Assembly: GCA_958296345.1 (NCBI GenBank)
Contig: CATQIJ010000013.1
Coordinates: 372,001-436,000, forward strand
Source: an uncultured Rhizobiaceae bacterium
GTDB lineage: Bacteria; Pseudomonadota; Alphaproteobacteria; Rhizobiales; Rhizobiaceae
Direction of reading: 5' to 3'
Length of the DNA stretch: 64,000 nt
Made by a program: the position numbers and the translations under genes. Below are positions 34,904-43,687 of the stretch, one piece after another. How positions within the stretch are numbered: position 1 is the stretch's first letter; each line of letters begins with the position of its first letter. The notes under the pieces were generated by a model, which saw only the letters and a program-made list of their open reading frames with translations, was not told where the DNA came from and searched no databases.

Positions 34904-36154
34904 ATGCAACGTAGAACATTTGTTCAAGGAAGCGGTGCACTTGGCCTTGCAAGTTTTTCAGGTGAAGTAAGCATGGCAAATTCAGCAACGGTTTTACATG
35001 TTCCGCCTGAAGAGGATCGCCATGAACTTACGTTTATGCAGTGGCCTGTAAACAGGCGTGTTCATCCAGGTCGTATTTTCCTTGATGTGCTTCAAGGTAC
35101 TATCGCTGATATTGCAAATTCGATTGCAGAATTTGAACCTGTTATTCTACTAGCGGCAAAAGAAGACCATGCGAAAGCTCGCAAGCTTTTATCTTCGAAA
35201 GTAGAACTCTGGGACATACCAACCGAAGATTTATGGTGCAGAGATTCAGGCCCACTTTTTGCGAAACAAGAAAATGAAAAACTCGCTGTAAGCCATCTTC
35301 AGTTTAACGGTTGGGGCAATAAACAGGTTCATAAACGAGACGGACAAATTGCAAAGCTTGTAGCTGAACGTTTAGGAGTTCCGCTAATAGCAAGTGGCTT
35401 GATAGGTGAGGCTGGCGGCATTGAGCATGACGGGCACGGACTATTAATGGCACATGAGAGTTCCTGGGTTAATAAGAACCGTAATCCAGGCCTTTCTCGC
35501 GACGAAATTGAGGCTCATCTTCTAAAGGCCTATGGTGCTGAACATATGATTTGGACAAAGGGTGTTTATGGCGAAGATATTACAGATTACCACATTGACA
35601 GTTTGGCAAGATTTACAAGTAAAGGGCGGGTCTTAATCAACCTACCTGACAAGCCATATTTAAAAGATCCTTTTCATAAAGCAGCAATTGAAACTCATGA
35701 TAAGCTTGTAGCAAGCGGTCTTGATGTTGAAGTTATTCCTGAGCCTAATAAAAGACGCATCAAAGGCTGTGAGTTCGTGGCATCCTATGCAAATTATTAT
35801 GCTTGTAATGGAGCTGTGATCGCTGCACAGTTTGGTGATAAAGAAACCGATGCAATCGCAATCGACACTTTTGGCTCACCAAGGTTATTGACGCAGGATG
35901 GGGGCTTTGCAATTTCATATTGTTTTGCCTTTTCTTGGGCACACGCACTATTATTAAACGCCAGAGCAATGAACAGGCTTATAGCTAGGAATTTCATTGT
36001 TTCATCAATCCAAATTAATTTTGCTACTTCGAGTTTTTTTAATCGTACCGCGTTTAGCTTTGCTTTCAAGTCTACGCTTTTTAGAACCAAGGGTTGGCCT
36101 AGTTGGGATACGCTTCTTCGGAATAAAAGAAGCTTTGCGGATAATTTCTTTTAA
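34904..36154 (+). pseudogene. Agmatine-deiminase-family protein, 3' end lost
   Basis: The frame encodes 416 residues, but only about residues 1-319 match the agmatine deiminase/peptidyl-arginine deiminase family. An RRTFVQGSGALGLASF twin-arginine-like leader is followed by FMQWPVN, the DLWCRDSGP motif (109-117, Asp114), EAGGIEHDG and TDYHIDSLARF (His230). After ANYYACNGAVIAAQFGDKET the family continues for roughly 40 residues with a G-G-G-x-H-C nucleophile. Here that part is missing, and the remaining 97 codons are antisense to a truncated secreted-protein gene and to arfB. The catalytic Cys is therefore absent and the protein is probably inactive. It is in the riboswitch-controlled dadA operon. 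A deletion near 35861 is the likely cause. Confidence 0.82.
35797..35997 (-). pseudogene. Truncated small secreted-protein gene downstream of arfB
   Basis: A frame starting at ATG 35997, 7 bp after the arfB stop. It has a good signal peptide (MKFLAISLFIALAFNNSACA, then Q) and about 22 further credible residues (QEKAKQYEIAKPPSCVNNLG). From about 35865 onward the codons are simply the antisense of the deiminase (VSIAIASVSLSPNC). This supports a deletion that fused two convergent genes tail to tail. The family is not recognised. It could instead be a fortuitous frame. Confidence 0.4.
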
Positions 36155-36433
36155 GCGGTCGACGGCATCTTTTCGATTTGCTTCTTGTGTGCGGAAGCTT
36201 TCTGCAATCAAGACAAATTCGCCATCTTTAGTTAAGCGACTATCACCGCTATTTAAAATTTTTGACTTCACATATTGAGGTAAAGATGAAGAATTTTGTA
36301 CGTTAAAGCGTACTTGAACTGCTGATGAAACTTTATTGACATTCTGACCGCCAGGGCCGCTGGAGCGAACAAATTTTTCTTGCAGTTCATCTTCCTCAAT
36401 GAAGATTGTATTGGTGATGCTAATTTTATTCAT
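36005..36433 (-). CDS. arfB: Alternative ribosome-rescue aminoacyl-tRNA hydrolase ArfB
   Basis: A 142-residue protein from ATG 36433 (the longer frame to 36604 adds no family-like sequence). The catalytic GGQ is in VRSSGPGGQNVNKVSSAVQ (about residues 21-39). The basic C-terminal tail (about 110-140, rich in Lys/Arg, SKKRRLESKAKRG) inserts into the empty mRNA channel, as ArfB/YaeJ tails do. Family segment DSRLTKDGEFVLIAESFRTQ is present. ArfB frees stalled ribosomes without a stop codon. It is followed by the truncated secreted-protein gene. Confidence 0.94.
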   Translation of the reverse strand: MNKISITNTIFIEEDELQEKFVRSSGPGGQNVNKVSSAVQVRFNVQNSSSLPQYVKSKILNSGDSRLTKDGEFVLIAESFRTQEANRKDAVDRLKEIIRKASFIPKKRIPTRPTLGSKKRRLESKAKRGTIKKTRSSKINLD

Positions 36434-36571
36434 GAGAATAAGTATAGAGGATTCTCTGCAAATCCCTAAAGACTTAGTTGCCTCATCCATGACCAACCGC
36501 TTGAATATTGCAAGATATTGCCACTTTTGAATGTTATTGTACGAATTCAATATATTGTAAGGAGCAGAATA

Positions 36572-36754
36572 ATGAATGCAGTTGAAATTCATGATTGCGC
36601 CCAAAGACTATATCATGCGCATGGAGACAAGGCGGAATTTGAGGCGGCGAGAAACGCCCAAGAGCTAGAGGAAAAAGGACAAGGCGTCGATGCGAAAGAT
36701 TGGAATCGTGTCAGAAAAGCAATAGCGCAAATGCGCGGCCCTCACTACAGCTAA
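36572..36754 (+). CDS. Small conserved hypothetical protein
   Basis: A 60-residue protein from ATG 36572; the in-frame upstream extension to 36518 is unlikely because an AAGGAG site (36559-36564) lies 7 bases before 36572. The sequence is highly charged and Ala-rich (HAHGDKAEFEAARNAQELEE, then DWNRVRKAIAQMRG), probably helical. Proteins of this type (60-70 residues, HG-x-A...A, W-x-x-V) occur in alphaproteobacteria without a known role. The last 4 bp overlap the arginase-family stop on the opposite strand. Confidence 0.7.
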   Translation: MNAVEIHDCAQRLYHAHGDKAEFEAARNAQELEEKGQGVDAKDWNRVRKAIAQMRGPHYS

Positions 36755-37758
36755 GACTTACCCAGTTTATCCGCGATCAATGAAATCATTTCAAACATCA
36801 CGCTACCAGCAGATAATGCTGTGATTTGATTTCGACTGTCCTTAGTTGGCATCATACAGGCGATATCACCGCCTATGATATTAAGCCCGCGTACAGAACG
36901 TAGCAATGCTATGGTCTCGCCCATCAAAAAGCCTTGTTCGCCGGGTTCAAGATTAGATACGCTCGGGGCAATCGTAGGATCTAAGCAATCAAGATCAAAC
37001 GTAATGTATAAAGGCGTATCGCCAATGACATCAGGGATCATTTCCACCCAATGCTCCAACGCTTTAGCGCGATATTCAGCCATGGTCACGACGTTATAAC
37101 CGTAATCATAGCTACCCTGTAGCCAATCTAAAGTTCTTGGGTTTCCACGCAAACCAATCTGAACACTTTTAGTTGGATCAATATGGCCTTGGTCTGCTAA
37201 GTACGCGCCCCAATGAGCAGCGCTTTTCTTGGCGCCTAGAAAATGGTCGACTGAAGTAAAAACATCCGTATGAAGAAGCGCTATTTTCTCACCCTTGGCA
37301 ATGTTAGTTCCCTTGCCGCCAAGTGCTTGAAGAATACCGCCTGTTATTGAATGGTCGCCGCCAACAGAAATTGGCCGTGCTCCTGCCTTATCGATAGTTT
37401 GATAAAAATCTGTAATGCGTTGAATGCTTGCTTCATTGTCATTAGCTTCCGGAAAAGGCACATCACCAAGGTCTGCTATTTCTAGCATCTTCCAAGGATC
37501 AATTCCGAAATTCATATGGACACGCCGCTGAACAGCCGAAACATTACGAAGCGCACGTGGGCCTAAATGCTGGTCGCGTTCCGTAGTCCCATTTCCCCCA
37601 CTATGAGGAACCCTAACAAGCGCTACATCCAAACCTGATGGATCTGTTTTATGGTCTGTACGAAATAAAGTTGGAACACCCCACCAATAAAGGTTTTCCA
37701 TCATTGCTCGGTCATGTTCTTTGGACATAATTTGTTTCTCTGACGTGGCTAAAGCCAC
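36751..37758 (-). CDS. Agmatinase/arginase-family protein with damaged metal site
   Basis: A 335-residue ureohydrolase. The first metal motif SVGGDHS (131-137) and the last FDLDCLDP (254-261) are present. The central motif, normally H-F-D-A-H-T-D, reads ALLHTDVFTSVDHF, so the residues F-D-A-H are missing and two Mn ligands are lost. The flanking sequence (VFTSVDHFLGAKKSAAHWGA) is otherwise ordinary. A 12-bp deletion between two CAT codons explains it exactly. The enzyme is therefore probably inactive as read. Agmatinases convert agmatine to putrescine and urea; guanidine or guanidinobutyrate are alternatives. GTG 37758 has an AAGAGG site 6 bases upstream. Confidence 0.88.
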   Translation of the reverse strand: MALATSEKQIMSKEHDRAMMENLYWWGVPTLFRTDHKTDPSGLDVALVRVPHSGGNGTTERDQHLGPRALRNVSAVQRRVHMNFGIDPWKMLEIADLGDVPFPEANDNEASIQRITDFYQTIDKAGARPISVGGDHSITGGILQALGGKGTNIAKGEKIALLHTDVFTSVDHFLGAKKSAAHWGAYLADQGHIDPTKSVQIGLRGNPRTLDWLQGSYDYGYNVVTMAEYRAKALEHWVEMIPDVIGDTPLYITFDLDCLDPTIAPSVSNLEPGEQGFLMGETIALLRSVRGLNIIGGDIACMMPTKDSRNQITALSAGSVMFEMISLIADKLGKS

Positions 37759-37775
37759 TCCTCGCCTCTTGGGTA

Positions 37776-38477
37776 TTATTTCTTAGAGAACCTCAAATAA
37801 CAAGGCGTTCGATCTTCACGGATTGCTTTTGCTTCGTAACGAGTCCTTGTCCAATTTTCGTATGGTGTGTGCCAATCATTTGCAGATTGAGCTTGCCATT
37901 CGAAACTTGGGTGTTCGTCGCAATGATTAAGTGTCCAATTGATATAAGTATCAATGTCAGACGCAAAATGGAAAATTCCATCATCTTTTAAAACGCGAGC
38001 AAAGCGCGTTAGGTTTTTCTGACTTACAAAACGCCGCTTCCAATGTTTCTTTTTCGGCCATGGATCAGGATAAAGAAGATCAACACGGTCAATACATCCC
38101 TCAGGAAGCCAATCTAGAAGCTCGGTTGCATCTTCATCATATAGGCGGATGTTTTGAATGTTATGTTCTTCAATTGCGCTCAGCGCTTTTGCCATTGAAT
38201 TAACAAATGGTTCGACGCCAATATAGCCAATGTCTGGATTGGTTCTTGCTTGATGAATGAGGTGTTCACCGCCGCCAAAACCGCTTTCTAAAACAATTTT
38301 CTTAGGATTGTGCGGGAAAGCGTTGGCCAGATTTTCAATGCTTGGCGCTTCCACATCAAACTTCAACTTTGGAAGAAGCTCATCTAGCAGTTTTTGCTGA
38401 GGAATAGAGAGGTTCTTAGCCTTCCGCCGCCCGAAAAAAGCTTCCGAGCGGCGGAAAGGATGTTGTTCTTCACCCAC
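37776..38477 (-). CDS. trmB: tRNA (guanine-N7-)-methyltransferase
   Basis: A 233-residue TrmB with the SAM motif LESGFGGGEHLIHQA and the substrate-binding LLYPDPWPKKKHWKRRF, the latter unique to this family, and a C-terminal NWTRTRYEAKA motif. It makes m7G46 in the variable loop of tRNA. It lies 5 bp after metK, the usual arrangement in this order, so the two are in one operon. Length and motifs are normal. Confidence 0.96.
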   Translation of the reverse strand: MGEEQHPFRRSEAFFGRRKAKNLSIPQQKLLDELLPKLKFDVEAPSIENLANAFPHNPKKIVLESGFGGGEHLIHQARTNPDIGYIGVEPFVNSMAKALSAIEEHNIQNIRLYDEDATELLDWLPEGCIDRVDLLYPDPWPKKKHWKRRFVSQKNLTRFARVLKDDGIFHFASDIDTYINWTLNHCDEHPSFEWQAQSANDWHTPYENWTRTRYEAKAIREDRTPCYLRFSKK

Positions 38478-38482
38478 TTTGA

Positions 38483-39754
38483 TTAAGCAGCTTTGATGGC
38501 TTCTTTAAGCGCTTTTGTAAGGTCGATTTTCTCCCATGAGAAAGCACCTTTACGTGTTGCTTTACGGCCGAAATGACCATAAGCAGATGTTTGCGCATAA
38601 ATTGGCTTATTCAAATCAAGATGCTTGCGAATGCCTGTTGGAGACAGATCCATACAAGCTCTGATTGCATCTTCAAGTTTTGCATCTGCAACTTTGCCTG
38701 TGCCGTGCGTGTCCGCATAAATTGAAAGCGGTTGGGCAACACCAATTGCATATGAAATTTGAATGGTACATTTATCAGCTAGCTTTGCTGCAACAATGTT
38801 TTTTGCCAAATAACGTGCAGCATAAGCAGCTGAACGGTCAACTTTTGTTGTGTCTTTGCCAGAAAACGCGCCACCGCCATGCGGTGCAGCACCGCCATAT
38901 GTATCCACAATGATTTTACGACCTGTAAGACCAGCATCGCCATCAGGCCCGCCAATTACGAATTTACCTGTTGGGTTGATGTACCAATCACAATCATCCG
39001 CAATCGGAAGATTACCGTCCAGCGCTTCATGAATATATGGCTCAATTACTTGGCGAACTTTTGCTGAATCCCAGCTTTCATCCATATGTTGAGTAGAAAC
39101 AACAATGCTTGCTACTTCTTTTGGCTTGCCATCTTCATATCTGATTGTGATTTGTGATTTTGCATCAGGGCCAAGTTTTGCCGCCTCACCTTCACCTGAC
39201 TTACGTGCTTTTGCCATAAGTTCTAGAATTTTGTGGCTGTAGTAAATTGGCGCAGGCATCAAATCAGGTGTTTCGGTACAAGCATAACCAAACATAATGC
39301 CTTGGTCGCCAGCGCCTTCTTCACCTTGCTTATCAGCGGAATTATCAACACCTTGGGCAATGTGTGCAGACTGCCCATGAAGCAATACATCAATTTTTGC
39401 AGTTTTATGGTGAAAACCATCTTGCTCATAACCAATATCACGGATTGCGCGACGTGCAGCTGAACGGAAGCGTCCAGGTGCGACAACTGGATTTCCAGCC
39501 GCATCCTTTACTATATTGCCTTCTTTGTCTTTTTTGCAAAGTGTATCTGGCAGGCGAACTTCACCAGCAATAACGACACGGTTAGTTGTGGTAAGCGTTT
39601 CGCAAGCAACACGCACGTCCCATAAATCCATGCCTGTTTTGCCTGCTTCTTTATAAATCAAATCCACGATTTCATCTGAAATTCGATCGCAGACTTTATC
39701 AGGGTGTCCCTCTGAAACTGACTCACTAGTAAAAAGATAATTTTGACGTGCCAT
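38483..39754 (-). CDS. metK: S-adenosylmethionine synthetase
   Basis: A 423-residue MAT with [19 protein letters not shown] at the N-terminus, [15 protein letters not shown], the glycine-rich [19 protein letters not shown]-loop-like motif and a C-terminal GHFGRK. It makes SAM from Met and ATP. It has an insert of about 30 residues relative to E. coli (near [16 protein letters not shown]), typical of alphaproteobacterial MetK. A pair of direct repeats lies 48-74 bp upstream. I saw no SAM-II riboswitch. trmB follows. Confidence 0.97.
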   Translation of the reverse strand: MARQNYLFTSESVSEGHPDKVCDRISDEIVDLIYKEAGKTGMDLWDVRVACETLTTTNRVVIAGEVRLPDTLCKKDKEGNIVKDAAGNPVVAPGRFRSAARRAIRDIGYEQDGFHHKTAKIDVLLHGQSAHIAQGVDNSADKQGEEGAGDQGIMFGYACTETPDLMPAPIYYSHKILELMAKARKSGEGEAAKLGPDAKSQITIRYEDGKPKEVASIVVSTQHMDESWDSAKVRQVIEPYIHEALDGNLPIADDCDWYINPTGKFVIGGPDGDAGLTGRKIIVDTYGGAAPHGGGAFSGKDTTKVDRSAAYAARYLAKNIVAAKLADKCTIQISYAIGVAQPLSIYADTHGTGKVADAKLEDAIRACMDLSPTGIRKHLDLNKPIYAQTSAYGHFGRKATRKGAFSWEKIDLTKALKEAIKAA

Positions 39755-39801
39755 TAATTTTCTCCAAGAATGACATAAAGATTGCTTTATATGTATAAAA
39801 A

Positions 39802-39828
39802 CTTAAGCGTTTATTGTCGTCTTAAGCG
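39802..39828. repeat. 8-bp direct repeat upstream of metK
   Basis: CTTAAGCG occurs at 39802-39809 and 39821-39828, 19 bp apart, between the xre stop and metK start. It could be a binding site for the adjacent Xre regulator or part of the metK promoter. This rests on sequence repetition only. Confidence 0.4.
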
Positions 39829-39871
39829 AAAAGGTCAAGAATTTGTTTTAATGAATCCTGCATGAAGCTCA

Positions 39872-40285
39872 TTATTCTTCTTCATCTGCAAGCGAACGCA
39901 CAAGATCTATAATTTTTTTCCGTACTTTTGGATCTTTAATATTCGAAAAAGCTTTATTTAATTGAATACCTTCGGAAGACGATAAAAAATCTACGACATA
40001 GTTCGGTGATTCGTCTTCTGCAAAACCACCTTCTGCATTTAATGTTGGGTTTGGAGCATCTTCAAAGAAAAATGAGACGGGCGTTTTTAGTACTTCAGAG
40101 AGTTTTTGAAGCCTGCTAGCCCCAATTCTATTGGAACCTTTTTCGTATTTCTGAATTTGCTGGAAGGTTATTCCTAAACTCTCACCAAGTTTTTCTTGGC
40201 TGAAACCAAGCATGTTACGTCTTAAACGAACTCTTGCGCCAACATGAATATCAATTGGATTTGGTGTTTTTTTTATACCAGCCAT
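39872..40285 (-). CDS. XRE-family helix-turn-helix regulator
   Basis: A 137-residue protein with a Cro/CI-type helix-turn-helix (residues about 13-68; RLRRNMLGFSQEKLGESLGI, then TFQQIQKYEKGSNRIGASRL). It has a FFFEDAPN stretch and a C-terminal helical part (ILFNIKDPKVRKKIIDLVRSL-like). In Hyphomicrobiales such a gene lies between lnt and metK. A near relative (PraR-type) controls quorum sensing and root colonisation in rhizobia. Its N-terminus is coded through a run of eight A's that reads correctly, useful when judging the frameshifts elsewhere. Confidence 0.9.
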   Translation of the reverse strand: MAGIKKTPNPIDIHVGARVRLRRNMLGFSQEKLGESLGITFQQIQKYEKGSNRIGASRLQKLSEVLKTPVSFFFEDAPNPTLNAEGGFAEDESPNYVVDFLSSSEGIQLNKAFSNIKDPKVRKKIIDLVRSLADEEE

Positions 40286-40418
40286 TTTATTCTAATAACC
40301 CGCCTAGTGAGAAAACTGTTTAACTTGCAAACAATTATTTTCTAAAAAAGTGACCTTTAATTTTTATCTAAGAATGAAAATACATATAATCTAACTACGT
40401 AAGCAATTCTAAATGGGC

Positions 40419-41963
40419 TTAAGTGTTAAATTTTCTTAGAGAAAAAATCCCCAAGAGAAAAAATAACCCAAAAACTACCCAATGAAGTTTTCCATTCCAA
40501 GTCTTAAACAAGGTAGGCTCTAAAGCCTTAGGGAGTTTTGAATCAATAATGCCAGCTTGTCCTAATTCCAGTTCTTGAACAACGCGGCCGTAAGCATCAT
40601 AAACTCCTGAAATACCAGAATTGGCAACGCGAACAACTGGAAGACCTTCCTCAACGCCTCTTAAAACAGATTGCCTAAGGTGTTGGTATGGACCAGGTGT
40701 ATTTCCAAACCATGCATCATTGGTTAAATTAACAATCCAGCCTGGTCTTTCTTCTTTATTCCAAAGACTTCCTGAGAAAATTATTTCATAACAAATTAAT
40801 GGAAGAATCTTTGGGCCAATGCCTGTTGAAAGTAATTTTCTTGAGCTGCCAGGCTCAAAGCCACCATCTTGATTTGCTAATTGTTCTATACCAAGTGTAC
40901 CAACTATGCCTTGAAAAGGGACATATTCCCCAAACGGAACAAGATGTGTTTTATCTGCTGCGGATACAATTTCACCTTGGTGATCGATTACATAAACAGA
41001 ATTAAAAACAAACCCTTCACTGCCGGATGTTGCCGCCTCTGCACGTGCAGCACCAGTTAGAAGGCTGGTTCCTTCTGGCAACATTGAACCAATGGCTGCC
41101 AAGGCATCACGTCGCTGGGTTAATAAATAAGGGAAAACAGATTCAGGCCAAATTAAATGCGTTGTTCCGGCAAGGCCATTTTTACCATCTTTGCCTGGAG
41201 ATACTGATAGATCCATATAAGCTTGAAAGTTCTCAGCTTCTTTTTCTTTGTCAAATTTATAACGTTGATCAATATTTGGTTGAACAAGGCGAAGCTCAAC
41301 TTCTGAAACAAACTCAGACTTTGCTTCCTGTAGTCGCCATACTCCATAACCCACATGTGTAAGTACAAAAAAGGCTGAAACGATTAAAGTAAATTTTCTA
41401 GCCCTACTTTGATTACCAACTCCAGGCACAATAATTCCAGCCGTTGAAAAAGCAAATGCCGCAAATGCGGTCATACCATAAATACCAGTTACTGATGCTG
41501 ACTGCATCATTACTGGCGTAAAGAATGCGGCTCCACTAATCGGATTCCATGGTAGACCTGTTGCAATAAACCCACGCAAATATTCAAATAAGGTAAAACT
41601 TGCAGCCAGCATGAAGAGACGCCCTGCATCTCCTGACCAAAATACTCTGGCAAGTGCAGTTGCGCCGCCCCAAAATAGCGCCAATGCAAATGGCACAGCA
41701 ACGATTGCAATAGGCAATGCCCATAGAAAATCTTCTGATTCAACAAGGAAGGCACTACCTATCCACCAAAGTCCGGCAAAGAAGTACCCAAACCCAAAGA
41801 AAAACCCTGGTTTAAATCCATCCCATAGCTTTGAAAGCAAGCCTGTTGATGGGTCACTTGCTGCACCATCCATAAGCCATACGAGAATGGGGAAGGTTGC
41901 AAAAAGAAGGAATACCAAATCGAATGGCGGCATAGCGAGTGCAGACACAATACCTGCAAGCAC
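40419..41963 (-). CDS. lnt: Apolipoprotein N-acyltransferase
   Basis: From GTG 41963 the protein has 514 residues: about six membrane segments (1-220), then a nitrilase-like domain with the catalytic triad Glu274 (IWPESVFP), Lys338 (DKTHLVPFGEY) and Cys391 (LICYEIIFSG). Lnt adds the N-acyl chain to lipoproteins in the inner membrane. The true N-terminus probably lies upstream, because in-frame codons before 41963 read NIENLAGWFILLSGWQRN, a conserved Lnt start region. That extension (to about 42047) contains no ATG, GTG or TTG. The only plausible start is ATT 42047 (or ATA 42044), with AGGGG just upstream. That would add 28 residues. Confidence 0.93.
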   Translation of the reverse strand: MLAGIVSALAMPPFDLVFLLFATFPILVWLMDGAASDPSTGLLSKLWDGFKPGFFFGFGYFFAGLWWIGSAFLVESEDFLWALPIAIVAVPFALALFWGGATALARVFWSGDAGRLFMLAASFTLFEYLRGFIATGLPWNPISGAAFFTPVMMQSASVTGIYGMTAFAAFAFSTAGIIVPGVGNQSRARKFTLIVSAFFVLTHVGYGVWRLQEAKSEFVSEVELRLVQPNIDQRYKFDKEKEAENFQAYMDLSVSPGKDGKNGLAGTTHLIWPESVFPYLLTQRRDALAAIGSMLPEGTSLLTGAARAEAATSGSEGFVFNSVYVIDHQGEIVSAADKTHLVPFGEYVPFQGIVGTLGIEQLANQDGGFEPGSSRKLLSTGIGPKILPLICYEIIFSGSLWNKEERPGWIVNLTNDAWFGNTPGPYQHLRQSVLRGVEEGLPVVRVANSGISGVYDAYGRVVQELELGQAGIIDSKLPKALEPTLFKTWNGKLHWVVFGLFFLLGIFSLRKFNT

Positions 41964-42158
41964 AGAAACACCATTGCGTTGCCATCCAGATAGAAGAATG
42001 AACCATCCAGCTAGGTTCTCAATGTTTGAAATGACGCGTGTTATAATGCTTCCCCTAAAATCCCTTATATGAAATTCGAATCAATAAGCACCCCCGCACT
42101 ATGCTTAAACGATACTAATGGAAATGGGAATCAGCTCTTTTATTGTTCGCCAAAGGAA

Positions 42159-43202
42159 TTAACTGCGTTTAGCGCGCCGCCGCGAGGGCTTTACAAGCTT
42201 CACACGCTTAATTCTACGCGGATCAGCTTCCAAAACATGGAATTCAAAACCATTATTACTAATAACCTCACCGCGCACAGGGACACGGCCCGTAATATCA
42301 AAAATTAAGCCGCCAATCGTATCGACGTCATCTTCGTGCTCACCAAAAACAAAATCAGCGCCTAACAACTCACGAACGTCATCCAGCTCTGCTTTTGCAT
42401 CACAAATGAAAGTGCCATCACCTTCATCTTGAATGAGCATTTCTTCACCATCATGCTCGTCTTCAATTTCGCCTACAATTTCTTCAACGATATCTTCTAA
42501 CGTTACAAGACCATCCGTACCACCGTATTCATCAATGACTAAAGCGATTTGCATACGGTCAGCTTGCATTCTAGCCATAAGCTCACGTGCGCCCATAGAT
42601 GGCGGAACAAACATGACTTCACGTAGTAATTTTAGACTTGAGATCGGCTTGGAAAGGCTAACTTTTTTAAGATCAAGGTTGGCAGGCAGTTTAGACCGCC
42701 TTTTGGATGCTTCTGCTTTTGAAAGAGAAGAGGTCTTAGTAATATGAGCAACCACATCACGGATATGCACCATGCCTTTAGGATCATCCATAGTTTCGCC
42801 ATAAACAGGCATTCTTGAGTGACCAGACTCTTCAAAGAGCTTCAGCAGTTCTGCAAGCGTAATATCTTCTGTGACTGCAATAATATCTGCTCGTGGAACC
42901 ATAAGTTCTTCAACACGAACATCTCTAAGCCGAAGAATACTGGTGAGCATGTTGCGCTCATCAAGTGAGAAACCTGCTGCAATTCCTTGCCCTTCAGAAA
43001 GGGCATCTTCCAAATCTTCTCGATTGGTAGCACCATGTTTTTTGCGGCCAAAAATTCCGTAAACCCAAGAGAATAAATATTCAACCTTACCCTTACCACT
43101 AGCTTCTTCGATGGTAACAAGTGATTTCCCCGATTCTAACGGATCCTCAACGCCAGTATCTGCGTTTTCTTTTTCTTCAGGTATTTGAGTGTTTTCACTC
43201 AT
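42159..43202 (-). CDS. tlyC: Hemolysin-like CBS-domain/CorC_HlyC protein
   Basis: A 347-residue TlyC/CorC-like protein. Two CBS domains are present (about 95-150, RVEELMVPRADIIAVTED; and about 185-245, PPSMGARELMARMQ). A C-terminal CorC_HlyC domain follows (about 265-335, DAKAELDDVRELLG and FDITGRVPVRGEVI). The DEYGGTDGLVTLEDIVEEI motif is diagnostic. These proteins are implicated in ion efflux, and Lnt/YbeY neighbours are the typical setting. No transmembrane DUF21 domain is present. It overlaps ybeY by 1 bp. The N-terminus carries an acidic segment. Confidence 0.94.
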   Translation of the reverse strand: MSENTQIPEEKENADTGVEDPLESGKSLVTIEEASGKGKVEYLFSWVYGIFGRKKHGATNREDLEDALSEGQGIAAGFSLDERNMLTSILRLRDVRVEELMVPRADIIAVTEDITLAELLKLFEESGHSRMPVYGETMDDPKGMVHIRDVVAHITKTSSLSKAEASKRRSKLPANLDLKKVSLSKPISSLKLLREVMFVPPSMGARELMARMQADRMQIALVIDEYGGTDGLVTLEDIVEEIVGEIEDEHDGEEMLIQDEGDGTFICDAKAELDDVRELLGADFVFGEHEDDVDTIGGLIFDITGRVPVRGEVISNNGFEFHVLEADPRRIKRVKLVKPSRRRAKRS

Positions 43203-43687
43203 TAGATTTGTTCATCTTCATAAGGGTTGGCAATGCCAAGTTCATTCAAAATTTTTGTTTCAAGGCCTTCCATTTGGATAGCCTCTTCGTCTGTTTCATG
43301 ATCATAACCAAAAAGATGTAAAAAACCATGAATAACCAGATGACTTAGATGGTCTTCAAAAGTCTTGTTTTCAAGAGCAGCTTCACGCTTTGTCGTTTCA
43401 AGTGAAACAACGATATCACCTAACATCATGCCAGCTTCTTCACCTACCGCTATATCTTCGCCCGGGAATGAAAGTACATTTGTTGGCTTATCTTTTTCTC
43501 GCCATTGCTGGTTTAACGTCTGAAGAGTCTTATCACCAGCCAAAACAAGGCTAAGTTCAGCTTCTTTTGGAAACTTTAGGTGCGCAAGCTCAACTGTTTC
43601 GGTGAGTATGTTTATCACTCGCGCGAGAAAAACCGTTTCATCGATTGAAACATCATCCTCAAGCGTCAGATCAATCTTTGGTATCAT
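43202..43687 (-). CDS. ybeY: rRNA maturation endoribonuclease YbeY
   Basis: A 161-residue YbeY from ATG 43687 (MIPKIDLTLEDDV); a longer frame to 43720 lies inside phoH. The catalytic metal motif HGFLHLFGYDHETDEE carries the three His residues (H-x3-H-x5-H). The preceding PTNVLSFP segment is also conserved. YbeY processes the 3' end of 16S rRNA and takes part in 70S quality control. The start overlaps phoH by 17 bp, so they are translationally coupled. Neighbours phoH and tlyC are the classical ybeZ-ybeY-ybeX cluster. Confidence 0.95.
   Translation of the reverse strand: MIPKIDLTLEDDVSIDETVFLARVINILTETVELAHLKFPKEAELSLVLAGDKTLQTLNQQWREKDKPTNVLSFPGEDIAVGEEAGMMLGDIVVSLETTKREAALENKTFEDHLSHLVIHGFLHLFGYDHETDEEAIQMEGLETKILNELGIANPYEDEQI

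Noticed and set aside
36005..36154. C-terminal 50 codons of the deiminase frame as functional protein
   Set aside because: They are antisense to the conserved arfB C-terminus and match no deiminase.
39233..39463. 76-codon plus-strand frame with a hydrophobic stretch
   Set aside because: Antisense to metK catalytic domain, which is highly conserved.
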